NCBI RefSeq assembly: GCF_009720775.1
Contig: NZ_WNKW01000001.1
Location: 620,001-684,000 of the forward strand
Length of the DNA: 64,000 bases
Reading direction: 5' to 3'
Source: Pseudoduganella danionis
GTDB taxonomy: Bacteria > Pseudomonadota > Gammaproteobacteria > Burkholderiales > Burkholderiaceae_D
Below the pieces are notes generated by a model. That model saw only the letters and a list, made by a program, of their open reading frames with translations, made no database searches and had not been told where the DNA came from. Positions within the stretch are counted from its first letter, which is position 1, and each line of letters opens with the position of its first letter. Positions 17,535 through 27,100 of the stretch are shown one piece after another. The position numbers and the translations under genes are program-made.

Positions 17535-19595
17535 ATGCGTAGTGAGCTGCAATGGAATAAACAGGGCAGTGCTTTGCTGCTGGCCGCCGTGGCACTGGTC
17601 TGTGGTCAGGTGCAGGGCAAAGAAGTCAGTGTCAGTTCGCCTGATGGCAAGCTGACCGTGATCGTCAGCGACGAACACGGCACACCGGATTACCGTGTCC
17701 AGTATGCGGGCAAGGAAATCATGCCGGCGGCGCGCCTCGGTCTGGTGCTGCGCGACGGGCCGGAACTGGGTGAAGGCTATACCATCGCCGCCAGCCGCAC
17801 GGCGGATAAGGACGAGACGTGGCAGCAGCCATGGGGCGAGCGCCGGCTAGTGCGTGACCATCACCGCGAACTGCTGGTGGAACTGGCGCGTGGCGGCAAA
17901 ACGCCGCGCAAGTTTGCACTGCGCCTGCGCGTGTTCGACGATGGCCTGGGCTTCCGCTACGAAGTACCGCGTCAGCGCGGCGTCGAGCAGGTAGAGATTA
18001 GCGACGAACGCACCGAGTTCCGCTTTGCCGATAGTGCCAAGGCGCGTGCCTGGTGGATACCTGCGCGCTACTGGCGCAGTTACGAAGCGCTGTACCAGAA
18101 GACTGCACTGCACGATGCGCCGCATGTCGAGACGCCGTTCACGGTGCGTCTGGCCAGCGGCGTGCATCTGGCATTGCATGAAGCGGCGCTGACCAACTAC
18201 GCGTCGATGACGCTGAACCAGCGTCGCGAAGGCGTCTTCAAGGCTGACCTTACGCCCTGGTCGGACGGCAGCAAGGTAAAACTGCGTGCGCCGTTCAATA
18301 CGCCATGGCGTACCGTGCAGGTGGCGCCCGATGCAGCAGGCCTGCTGAATTCCGATCTGATCCTGAACCTCAATGAGCCGAACAAACTCGGCGATGTCTC
18401 TTGGGTCAAGCCCGGTAAATATGTGGGCATCTGGTGGGGCATGCATCTGTGGCAGAAGACCTGGGCTTCCGGTGACAAGCACGGGGCCACCACGGCGGAA
18501 GTGAAGCGCTATATGGACTTCGCTGCCAAATATGGCTTCACTGGCGTGCTGGCCGAGGGCTGGAATGTAGGTTGGGATGGCGACTGGCCGGACAACGGCG
18601 AGAAGTTCAAGTTCTCCCAACCCTATCCGGACTTCGATATGGCTGCCGTAGCAGCATATGGCCGCAGCAAAGGTGTGAAGTTGATCGGCCATCACGAGAC
18701 CTCCGGCGCCGTGAGCCACTATGCCAGCCAGATGGGGGCAGCCTACGATTACGCGCGTGCCAATAACATCGACACCATCAAGACGGGCTATGTGGCGGAC
18801 AACGAACGGATCAAGCGCATCGACGCGAATGGGCAGGTGCGCTACGAGTGGCACGATGGCCAGTTTATGGCGGCGGAATATCTGCGCTCCGTAACGGAGG
18901 CGGCTAAACGTCATATTGCCATCGATACCCACGAGCCGATCAAGGATACGGGCTTGCGTCGCACCTATCCCAACTGGCTGTCGCGCGAGGGCGCGCGCGG
19001 GCAGGAGTATAACGCCTGGGGCTATCCGCCCAATCCGCCCGAACATACGGCGATACTGCCATACACGCGCATGCTGTCCGGTCCATTCGACTACACTCCG
19101 GGCATCTTTAATCTGGAGCCAAACGGTAAAGGCCACGAGAACCGCGTGCGCTCCACATTGGCCAAGGAGCTCTCGCTGTACGTGGTGCTGTACTCGCCCG
19201 TGCAGATGGCGGCAGACCTGATCGAGAACTACGAGGCCCGTCCCGATGCCTTCCAGTTCATTGCCGATGTGCCGACCGACTGGGAGCAGAGCCGTGCGCT
19301 GGCTGGCGAAGTGGGCGAATACGTGGTGATGGCACGCCAGCAGCGTGGTGGTGCGGACTGGTATCTGGGTGCGCTGACCAATGAGCGTGCGCGTGATGTG
19401 CAGTTCAAGCTCGATTTCCTTGATCCGCAGCGGCGCTATCAGGCGCAGATCTACCGTGACGGTGCAGCCGCCAATTGGGAGACAGCGCCCTACGACCTGG
19501 TAATCGAGCAGCGCGAAGTGCGTGCCAGTGATGTGCTGGCGCTGCATCTGGCAGCCGGTGGCGGCGCGGCGATCCGTTTCAAGGTACTGGATTAG
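17535..19595 (+). CDS. GH97 inverting alpha-glucosidase (SusB-like), exported
   Basis: A 686-residue glycoside hydrolase of family 97 with a signal peptide ending near VQGKE. Domains are an N-terminal beta-sandwich, a TIM barrel (KYVGIWWGMHLWQKTW, GVLAEGWNVGWDGDW) and a C-terminal beta-sandwich. The residue set matches the inverting, calcium-dependent SusB branch. Glu388 in HHETSG and Glu467 in THEPIKDTG stand for the two base residues. Glu485 and Glu491 in SREGARGQEYN keep the SusB spacing, with Glu491 the probable acid. The retaining alpha-galactosidase branch uses a different nucleophile. It is coupled to the GH92 gene by 4 bases, with GGAG at 17524-17527 inside the upstream gene. It could remove glucose caps of high-mannose glycans or serve another alpha-glucan; this is inference. 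Confidence 0.9.
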   Translation: MRSELQWNKQGSALLLAAVALVCGQVQGKEVSVSSPDGKLTVIVSDEHGTPDYRVQYAGKEIMPAARLGLVLRDGPELGEGYTIAASRTADKDETWQQPWGERRLVRDHHRELLVELARGGKTPRKFALRLRVFDDGLGFRYEVPRQRGVEQVEISDERTEFRFADSAKARAWWIPARYWRSYEALYQKTALHDAPHVETPFTVRLASGVHLALHEAALTNYASMTLNQRREGVFKADLTPWSDGSKVKLRAPFNTPWRTVQVAPDAAGLLNSDLILNLNEPNKLGDVSWVKPGKYVGIWWGMHLWQKTWASGDKHGATTAEVKRYMDFAAKYGFTGVLAEGWNVGWDGDWPDNGEKFKFSQPYPDFDMAAVAAYGRSKGVKLIGHHETSGAVSHYASQMGAAYDYARANNIDTIKTGYVADNERIKRIDANGQVRYEWHDGQFMAAEYLRSVTEAAKRHIAIDTHEPIKDTGLRRTYPNWLSREGARGQEYNAWGYPPNPPEHTAILPYTRMLSGPFDYTPGIFNLEPNGKGHENRVRSTLAKELSLYVVLYSPVQMAADLIENYEARPDAFQFIADVPTDWEQSRALAGEVGEYVVMARQQRGGADWYLGALTNERARDVQFKLDFLDPQRRYQAQIYRDGAAANWETAPYDLVIEQREVRASDVLALHLAAGGGAAIRFKVLD

Positions 19596-19609
19596 TGGTG
19601 TGCATAAGC

Positions 19610-19631
19610 TGACATGACAATTGTCATGTCA
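19610..19631. promoter_or_regulatory. 22-bp perfect palindrome, operator candidate
   Basis: The half-site TGACATGACAA is followed without spacer by its exact complement. No U-tract follows, so it is a better candidate for a dimeric regulator site than a terminator. It lies between GH97 and the amidohydrolase-DesK/DesR operon; the regulator is unknown, and the response regulator of that operon is one candidate. Confidence 0.55.
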
Positions 19632-19706
19632 AACTCATGTTAATTGCTTCTTTTGCAGCATTGCAGTCTTCGGCACACTGGTGCCATACCTACACCGGAG
19701 ATTGCA

Positions 19707-21518
19707 ATGAAACCTGTATTGAGCAAATTGCTGCTGGCCTGCGGCCTCGCCCTTTCTCTGCCGGCGCTGGCCGACACCTGGCTGATCCGCGACGCGCGGG
19801 TGTTTGATGGCGAAAAGCTGCACGCGCGCCGGTCGGTGCTGGTTCAGGATGAAAAAATCGTTGACGCGGACTTTCGCGGCCCAGTGCCGCCCAATGCGCG
19901 CATCGTGGAAGGTGCTGGCCGGACCCTGCTACCGGGCCTGATCGACGCCCATGTCCACGCGTTCCAGCAGTTCGAGCTACCGCTGCTGTTCGGCGTCACT
20001 ACCCAGCTCGACATGTTCACCAGCGTCAGCGTGCTGCAGGAAATGAACGACAGGATGCGGCGCCACGATAACCGCACGCGGGCCGATGTCATTTCCGCTG
20101 GTACTTTGGTAACGGCGCCCGATGGCCACGGCACCGAGTACGGCATGACCATCCCCACGCTGACCCGGCCCGAAGACGCGCAGAGTTTTGTCGATGCCCG
20201 CATTGCGGAAGGCTCCCACTTCATCAAGATCGTGATGGAAGATGGCGGCAGCAAGTTCAAGTTCAAATCGCTCGATCTGGCCACCGTGCGCGCCGTGATC
20301 GCTGCTGCACACAAGCGCGGCAAACTCGCCGTGGTCCACATCGGCAATCTCGCCAACGCCCGTGCCGCGCTGGAAGCGGGTGCCGATGGTCTGGCGCACC
20401 TGTTTGTCGGGCGTGGCCTGAGTGAGGCCGAAGTGCAGGACTTTGTGCGGCTGGCGCGTGAAAAGCGCGCGTTTATCGTCCCCACCCTGAGTGTGCTGGA
20501 GAGTGTGGCGGGGCTGCGCGCTGATGATCTGCTGGCTGATGCCGGCTTGACGGCACTGCTGACCAATGAAGAGCTGGCGCCACTCAAAGTCAGTTTTGGC
20601 CAGCAGCCGGCTGCGGCCATCATGACCTCGCCGCGTCAACTGGTTGCGGCGCTGTCCAAGGCAGGTGTGCCGCTGCTGGCCGGAACGGATGCCGGCAATC
20701 CCGGCACCCTGTACGGGATCAGCCTGCTGCATGAAGTGGCCGCGCTGGTGCAGGCCGGCCTGACACCGGTGCAGGCGCTGGCCGCCGCAACGTCAGCACC
20801 GGCCAAGGCTTTCCGGCTGCAGGACCGTGGCCGCATCGCCAAGGGCTACAAGGCCGACCTCGTGCTGGTGCAGGGCGATGCGGCCAGCGATGTGACAGCG
20901 CTGCACCACATCGTCGAAGTCTGGAAAGATGGTGCGGTACTGACGGACACGCGTCAGGCCAAGCAGCAGCAGGTTGCGCAGGCATTGCAGCAACGCCAGC
21001 AAGGCTATGCGGCCCTGCCGCACGACGGCCGGATCAGCCAGTTCACGCCCGAACATCTGGGCAGTGCATTGGGCATGGGCTGGATGGCTTCTTCCGACCA
21101 GATGATGGGCGGCCAGTCGCAGGTAGATCTGAAGGTGCTGGAAGCCGGAGCAGATGGTCAGCGGCCGCTGGAAATCCGCGCCAAAGTGGCCACAGGTTTT
21201 GCATTCCCGTGGGCTGGTGTGGCCTACATGCCCGGTGCGCAGCCGCTGCAGCCGGCTGACCTGCGCGCCGCCAAGCTGCTGCGCTTCCGCGTTAAAGGCG
21301 ATGGCCAGCGCTATGTAGTGGCCATGCTGTCCAGCGGCAGCCGGATTCCCGTCAATGTGGGCTTCGCCACCAGCGATAGCTGGCAGGAAGTGGTGCTGCG
21401 TCTGGAGGATTTCCGCGGTGTAGACTTCGGGGCCGTCACCATGATAGCGTTCAATGCGGGACCGCAGGCAGGCGATTATCAGTTCCAGATCGCCGATGTG
21501 CGGCTGGTAAGCCAATAA
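19707..21518 (+). CDS. Exported amidohydrolase fused to a CIA30-like domain
   Basis: A 603-residue protein with a signal peptide (LLLACGLALSLPALA). The first about 400 residues are a metal-dependent amidohydrolase of the imidazolonepropionase/prolidase-like type. The HxH pair is His82/His84 in DAHVHAF, followed by KIVMEDGG (bridging Lys region), VVHIGN, LAHLF and the metal Asp in AGTDAGNPG. After a Gln-rich linker the C-terminal part is a CIA30-like (NDUFAF1-type) beta-sandwich with the SDQMMGG signature at 463-469. The start at 19707 follows CCGGAG at 19695-19700. Substrate is unknown; periplasmic peptide, imide or lactone cleavage are possibilities. It is 19 bases upstream of a histidine kinase and response regulator, suggesting one operon. 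Confidence 0.82.
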   Translation: MKPVLSKLLLACGLALSLPALADTWLIRDARVFDGEKLHARRSVLVQDEKIVDADFRGPVPPNARIVEGAGRTLLPGLIDAHVHAFQQFELPLLFGVTTQLDMFTSVSVLQEMNDRMRRHDNRTRADVISAGTLVTAPDGHGTEYGMTIPTLTRPEDAQSFVDARIAEGSHFIKIVMEDGGSKFKFKSLDLATVRAVIAAAHKRGKLAVVHIGNLANARAALEAGADGLAHLFVGRGLSEAEVQDFVRLAREKRAFIVPTLSVLESVAGLRADDLLADAGLTALLTNEELAPLKVSFGQQPAAAIMTSPRQLVAALSKAGVPLLAGTDAGNPGTLYGISLLHEVAALVQAGLTPVQALAAATSAPAKAFRLQDRGRIAKGYKADLVLVQGDAASDVTALHHIVEVWKDGAVLTDTRQAKQQQVAQALQQRQQGYAALPHDGRISQFTPEHLGSALGMGWMASSDQMMGGQSQVDLKVLEAGADGQRPLEIRAKVATGFAFPWAGVAYMPGAQPLQPADLRAAKLLRFRVKGDGQRYVVAMLSSGSRIPVNVGFATSDSWQEVVLRLEDFRGVDFGAVTMIAFNAGPQAGDYQFQIADVRLVSQ

Positions 21519-21537
21519 ACGGAGCAAACGTGCAGCG

Positions 21538-22659
21538 ATGAAGTCTATACGGGAAATGCTGATGCGCGGCTGGCGCGCTGCATGGGTGCCGCCGGCGATG
21601 GGCAAGGCGCCCTATGTGTGGACTTTCTCGCTGCTGTTCATGGTGTGGAAGTATTACTTCATCCCGCCCACGGTGCTGGAGCTGGCGCTGCTGCTGTTGT
21701 CCGTGCCGCTGTTCCTGCTCATTTACTTCAATAGTCTGTGGCATCGCAATCTGGCCGTGCTGCCCCATCTGCTGGGCGTGGTGCTGATCGGATTGCTGTG
21801 GGCACCGTGGAATCCCGGTGCCAGCTGCTTCTTCATTTTCGCGACCAGCATGTGCGCACGCTTCGAGCGCGGGCGCCATGCCTATACTGCCATTGTGCTG
21901 GTCGTGGCCAGTGCCGTGCTGGCCGGCTATGTGCTGCATCTGAAGCAGAACTTCGTGCTGCCAGTGTTGATCTTCGGCCTGCCTATCGGGATAGCCTGTG
22001 TTATGGAGGGCAATGTGTGGCGCTCGCGCGAACAACTGTTGCGCAAGCAGGAAGAGGTAGCGTATCTGGCGCGGATAGCCGAGCGTGAGCGCATATCGCG
22101 CGATATGCATGATCTGCTGGGCCACACGCTGTCGCTGATTACACTCAAGGCGGAGCTGGCAGGTAAGCTGCTGGAGCGTGACCTAGCAGCCTGCCGCAAT
22201 GAAATCCGCGATATCGAACAGAGTGCCCGCACGGCCTTGTCCGAAGTGCGGGCTGCGGTCAGCGGTATGCGCCAGAGCGGCTTTGCGCACGAGATGGCGA
22301 TAGCCCGCGCCGCACTGGCTGCAGCGCAGATAGGTTTGCGCGAACACCTGGCCGCTTGCGAGATGCCGGCCGTGGCGGAAAATGTGCTGGCGCTGGCTTT
22401 GCGCGAAGCCGTGACCAATATACTGCGGCACGGTCAGGCCACGGAATGCGTGGTGGCGCTGCAACTGGCAGGATCTATGCTGACCTTGCAGGTGCGCGAT
22501 AACGGCCGTAGTCTGGCCGATGGCAGCATGCCGGAATACGGCAACGGCTTGCGTGGTATGCAGGAGCGGGTGGCAGCACTGGGTGGGCGTCTGCTGCTGC
22601 GGGTGGAGCAAGGAGTGACGCTGGAAGTGGCGTTGCCGGTGGGGGGAGTCGGTATATGA
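21538..22659 (+). CDS. DesK-like sensor histidine kinase
   Basis: A 373-residue membrane kinase of the NarL/DesK class. About five to six hydrophobic segments span residues 25-160. A short coiled linker leads to a HisKA_3 dimerisation domain with the phospho-accepting His191 in RISRDMHDLLGHTLSL, and a compact ATPase domain with N-box LREAVTNILRHG and G-box YGNGLRGMQERV. The membrane-embedded sensor without a large periplasmic domain resembles DesK, which senses membrane thickness; no fatty-acid desaturase is nearby, so the signal is unknown here. The stop overlaps the response regulator start by 4 bases (ATGA), making them a clear pair. The upstream amidohydrolase is probably in the same operon. 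Confidence 0.9.
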   Translation: MKSIREMLMRGWRAAWVPPAMGKAPYVWTFSLLFMVWKYYFIPPTVLELALLLLSVPLFLLIYFNSLWHRNLAVLPHLLGVVLIGLLWAPWNPGASCFFIFATSMCARFERGRHAYTAIVLVVASAVLAGYVLHLKQNFVLPVLIFGLPIGIACVMEGNVWRSREQLLRKQEEVAYLARIAERERISRDMHDLLGHTLSLITLKAELAGKLLERDLAACRNEIRDIEQSARTALSEVRAAVSGMRQSGFAHEMAIARAALAAAQIGLREHLAACEMPAVAENVLALALREAVTNILRHGQATECVVALQLAGSMLTLQVRDNGRSLADGSMPEYGNGLRGMQERVAALGGRLLLRVEQGVTLEVALPVGGVGI

Positions 22660-23270
22660 CGGCGATGATCCGTATCGTGATCGCGGAAGATCAGGCCATG
22701 CTGCTGGGAGCGCTGGTGGCGCTACTGGGGCTGGAAGGCGATATCGAAGTCGTGGGCCGTGCCAGCAACGGACAGCAAGCACTGGCGCTGTGCCAGTCGC
22801 TGCGGCCGGATGTGCTGCTGACCGATATTGAAATGCCATTGATGACGGGGCTGGAACTGGCGGCAGCACTGGCCGAACAGGGCCTGTCTACCCGGGTGAT
22901 GATCGTGACCACGTTTGCCCGCAGCGGCTATCTGCGGCGGGCACTGGCAGCCGGCGTGCGCGGCTATCTGCTCAAGGATGCTCCGGCCGAAACGCTGGCA
23001 GCCGCTATCCGCAGCGTGCATGCAGGCGGGCGCGCCATCGCGCCAGAGTTGGCGCTGGAAAGCTGGAGTGGCCAGCAGGACCCGCTGAATGAACGCGAGC
23101 GGCAGGTGCTGCGGCTGGCCGGCGAAGGCAAAAGCAGCGGCGAAATCGCGCGCATGCTGCATCTGTCCGAAGGGACGGTGCGTAACTACCTGTCGGAGGC
23201 GATCAGCAAACTCGCTGCCAGTAACCGGGTCGAAGCCTTCCGGCTGGCGCGTGACGCCGGCTGGCTATAG
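22656..23270 (+). CDS. DesR/NarL-type response regulator
   Basis: A 204-residue DNA-binding response regulator. The receiver domain has the acidic pair Glu11/Asp12, phospho-acceptor Asp57 in LLTDIEMP, the Thr in IVTTFA and Lys in YLLKDAP. A LuxR-type helix-turn-helix (LNERERQVLRLAGEGKSS, IARMLHLSEGTVRNYLSEA) fills the C-terminus. It is translationally coupled to the kinase through an ATGA overlap. Targets are unknown; the 22-bp palindrome upstream of the operon is one testable site for autoregulation. An in-frame ATG at 22665 is a possible alternative start. Confidence 0.92.
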   Translation: MTAMIRIVIAEDQAMLLGALVALLGLEGDIEVVGRASNGQQALALCQSLRPDVLLTDIEMPLMTGLELAAALAEQGLSTRVMIVTTFARSGYLRRALAAGVRGYLLKDAPAETLAAAIRSVHAGGRAIAPELALESWSGQQDPLNERERQVLRLAGEGKSSGEIARMLHLSEGTVRNYLSEAISKLAASNRVEAFRLARDAGWL

Positions 23271-23350
23271 AACGGCGGGCCAGCGCGGCGCAGCGGTGTT
23301 GTGTGAATGTAGCGCCGATGCCGTGTGCTGGCAGGAGCTTTGCCCTCCGC

Positions 23351-23381
23351 TTGCTAGCTTGGGGGCGGCTTAGGCTACAAT
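23351..23381 (+). promoter_or_regulatory. Weak promoter candidate upstream of yoaK-like gene
   Basis: TTGCTA and TACAAT are separated by 19 bases, longer than optimal. The -10 is good and lies 30 bases before the start codon of the next gene. Confidence 0.3.
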
Positions 23382-23411
23382 GGTTTAGCCGTCTGCCACA
23401 TCGGGTTCGCC

Positions 23412-24176
23412 ATGCCTATGCACTACCTCCGGGCTTTAACCAGCCCGCATCGCACACATCTGAGTAATCGTCATCTGGGCCGTTCGCTGGCCTTCGTCGC
23501 CGGTGCCGTCAATGCCGGCGGCTTTTTCGCCGTGGGGCAGTACACCTCGCACATGTCGGGCATTGTTTCGTCGCTGGCCGATGGTGCCGCGCTGGGCGAT
23601 GTGCCGGTGCTGCAGGCTGGCCTGATGTCCTTGCTGTCGTTTGTCTGGGGCGCGGCGTTCTCCACCATCATGGTCAACTGGGGCAAGCGGCGTCGCGCGC
23701 AAAGCCAGTTTGCCCTGCCGCTGATACTGGAAGCCATGCTGCTACTGAGTTTTGGTCTGGTAGGGGCGACGCTTGATGCTTCCGGCCATATCGAAGCGAT
23801 CCTGTCGCTGCTGTGCTTCGTGATGGGCCTGCAGAACGCCATCGTCACCAAGATTTCGCGCGCCGAAATCCGTACCACTCACGTTACCGGTCTGGTGACC
23901 GATATCGGCATCGAGCTGGGCAAGATGCTGTACTGGAATCGCGTCAGCGACGATCCCACGCTGGAACCCGTGTGTGCGGACCGCGATAAACTGCGCTTGC
24001 TTAGCTCCCTGCTGGCGATGTTTTTCTGTGGTGGTCTGGCCGGTGCTTTCGGCTTCAAATACATAGGCTACATCGTCACCGTGCCGCTGGCGCTGGCCCT
24101 GCTCACGCTAGCTATCATTCCTGTCTTTGATGACTGGCAGGCCGTGCGGCGGCGCCAGTCACCCTTCAACTTCTGA
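23412..24176 (+). CDS. YoaK family (DUF1275) membrane protein
   Basis: A 254-residue inner-membrane protein with about six hydrophobic helices. The opening helix reads LAFVAGAVNAGGFFAVGQYTSHMSG cut at the usual DUF1275 signature, and the central helix carries CFVMGLQNAIVTKIS followed by RTTHVTGLVTDIGIELG, all diagnostic of this family. Members are small permease-like proteins of unknown function, with no assigned substrate. It is alone on its strand after the two-component operon. Its last 18 bases overlap the end of the convergent reg_prop sensor gene, so the two stop codons are interleaved and no terminator fits between them. Confidence 0.88.
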   Translation: MPMHYLRALTSPHRTHLSNRHLGRSLAFVAGAVNAGGFFAVGQYTSHMSGIVSSLADGAALGDVPVLQAGLMSLLSFVWGAAFSTIMVNWGKRRRAQSQFALPLILEAMLLLSFGLVGATLDASGHIEAILSLLCFVMGLQNAIVTKISRAEIRTTHVTGLVTDIGIELGKMLYWNRVSDDPTLEPVCADRDKLRLLSSLLAMFFCGGLAGAFGFKYIGYIVTVPLALALLTLAIIPVFDDWQAVRRRQSPFNF

Positions 24177-27100
24177 AGCCTGCGCTGCGTGTTCGTGCTG
24201 CTGGCGTAGCGTTTCTTCGGCGGCCTGCTGCAGCACGTCCGCTTGCTGATACGGGCTGGCGACACGTGCAGCGACGCTGAAGCGCAGGCTGCCCGCGCCC
24301 TGACGTGGCAGGCCGCAAGCTTCCAGACAAGCGCCTATCTGGCGCAGCAGCACATGGGCTGCATCGGCATCCAGTCCCGGCGCGAGGAAGGCAAACTGGT
24401 CGGAGCCGTAGCGCGCCAGCGTGTCGCCCGCGCGGTGCATGCAGTTCTTCAGCGTCTGCGCCACCTGCTGCAATAGTTCGTCGCTGGCGGCCTGGCTATG
24501 CAGTTCCTGATACACGTCCATCTGCTGCAAGGCGATCAGGCCCATGGCCACAGGCTGTTCTTCGCGCGCGGCGCGGCGCCATTCGCGCACTAGCTGATCG
24601 TCAAAATGACGCCGGTTGGCCAGCCCCGTCAGCCTGTCATTGGACGACAGATAGGCCAGCTTGTGCTGGGCTTTGCGCAGTTCCTCATTGCGCTCGGCCA
24701 GCAGCGCTTCCAGTTCGTGGGCGCGGGCGCGCCAGCGCCGCATCAGCCAGCGCGCCAGTACGGCGGCAGCACTGAGTACCAGCAGGGCCTGTGCAGCGCG
24801 GGCCCAGCCAGTCTGCCATGGCGGTGGCGTGATGGTGACGGGCAGGATGATTTCGTCGCGCGCAGCCACCCCCTTGTTGTTGGTGCCTTGCAGGTGGAAG
24901 TGATATTTGCCCGGCGCCAGATTGGTGTAGGTGGCGACCGGACGGCTGGCATCGGCCTGCACCGGTTGCTTGTCGAAGCCTTCCAGCCAGTAGGTATAGG
25001 CATTGCGGCGCGGTTCGGCGTAGTGCAGGACAGCGAATTCGAAGGAAATGGTGTTGGCACTCCATGGCACGGTGAGCGCGCGCGGCTGGGTCAACGTGCC
25101 TTCCAGTTGCACGCCTTCCGGCAGTGCGCCCGTGCCCAGCGAGCGGTTCAGCACGCGCAGGTCGGTAATCGCCAGTTGTGGCGGGCGCGAAGCGCTGCTG
25201 TGGATGGCCGGATTGACGGCCGTCACGCCGCTGCTGCTGCCGAAGTAGAGCAGGCCGTCGCTGCTGTTGGCGGCCGAGTCCATGTAGAAGCCTTCCGTCA
25301 GGCCGTCTTCTACCGCGTATTCCGTCACGGTCCACGATGCCGGGTCGATCTTGCTCATGCCGGCCGCCGTCGTCACCCAGATGAAGCCATTTTTGTCGGT
25401 GCGTATGGCTTCGATCAGACGGGTACCGAGTTCGCCTTTTTCCTGGATGCGGGTGACGGTAAATTTTCCGTCCTTGCCGGCCACGATGTGGTTCAGGCCT
25501 TTCGAGGTGCCTATCCACATGCTGCCATCGGCATCCAGATGCATAGTGCTGACACGGTCGCTGCTCAGGCTTGCCGGATTATTCGGATCGAGCCGGAAAT
25601 GGTGGAATTTGCCCGTGACGGGGTCGCGCATATCGAGCCCGCCGCCGCGATAGAACTCGCCCGTCCAGACCCTGCCTGCGCGGTCTTCGATCACGGTGGT
25701 GGCGCCGTTCACGCTGCGGCTATCGGGATCTTTCGCATCGTGGGTAAAGCTCTCGGTGGCGCCGCTGACGGGATCGTAGCGCAGCAGCGCCGCGCCCGTG
25801 GCCACCCACAGCATACCGCCCCGTCCCGGCGCGATGGAGTTGACGAAGTTGCTGGTCTTGCTGCCGAACTGGATGACCTTGAACGGACCGTCCGGATTAT
25901 CCAGCCGGTTCAAGCCTTCCGATGTGCCCACCCAGAGCGTGCCATCGGGCGCGTGGTAAGTGCTGTAGATGACGTTGGAGCTGAGTGCGCCGGGCCGTTT
26001 CGGGATGGCGCTATAGGTGCGCAGCATGGCGCGTTTGACGGGATCAAATAATGCCAGACCATCGTCGAGCGCCAGCCATAGCTGGCCATTGGCGGCTGCG
26101 CCTATGCTGCGTACGAAGTTACTGGATTTGACGAAGTCCGGTTCAATATCGCGCGGTACAAAGCGTTCGAAGCCGTGGTAGCCCAAATTGGCGCGGCTCA
26201 CGCCGTCCGTCAGCGAACCTACCCACAGCGTACCGGCGCGGTCGCGCATGGTGGTGTTGATGGCGTCGCTGTTGAGGCTATGCGCATCTTCGGCACGGTG
26301 GCGATAGCTCTGGAACTGGCGCAGTTCGCGGTCGTAGCGTATCAGGCCGGCCGTACGGGTACTGATCCAGACATCGCCGGCACGGTCTTCGTCGATATCG
26401 GTCACGCGCTTGGCCGCTACCGGCATTAGCGTGCGCTGCTCCCACGGCTGGCCGGCCTTCCACGTGTAGACGCCGTCGGCCGTGCCTATCCACAGCGTGG
26501 TGGCGCTATCGAAGTACAGCGCCCGCACATCGTTGGCCTTGGGGTTGGGACGGGCTGTGTCATCGACGCGGAAATGCTGGAAGCCGCTGGCACCGGGCGC
26601 CAGATAATCGAGCCCGCCCGGCCAGGTCGAGGCCCAGACTCCGCCCTTGTTATCCACTGCCACCGCATTCACATCGTTGAATTGCAGGCTATCCGGCCGT
26701 CCATCTTCATGCTGGTAGATCAAGAATGCGCCGCTGCGCGGATCGAAGTGTTGTAAGCCGCCCCACGTTGCCAGCCACATGCCGCCACGGTTATCGCTGA
26801 TGATGCGGCGGACGATGCGTGCATTGGCCGGCCCCTCTTTGGGCAGGTAATGGACAAAACCGTTAGTTACGGGATCGAAGCGCGCCAGACCTTCGTCGGT
26901 GCCTACCCACAGCTGTCCTCTTTCATCTTCGAACAGCGATGTGACGCGGCCACCGGGCAGGCTGGCCGGATTCGAGGGATCGCTGAGAAAGCGCACCTGC
27001 TTGTGGCCATCATGGCGGAACAGGCCTCCTTCTATCGTGCCTATCCAGACGAAGCCTTGCCGGTCCTGCAGGATGCTGAGGATGGCGCGGCTATCGGCGC

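Noticed and set aside
17847-19547. A 566-residue open frame on the minus strand across GH97
   Set aside because: It is antisense to the GH97 catalytic domain with all catalytic glutamates, has no ribosome site or known domain, and so is a frame shadow.
24606-26051. A 481-residue open frame on the plus strand inside the reg_prop gene
   Set aside because: It is antisense to a protein with clear propeller repeats and a Y_Y_Y domain. Its composition (Ala, Gly, Val, Arg-rich, no motif) is what a GC-rich antisense frame gives.
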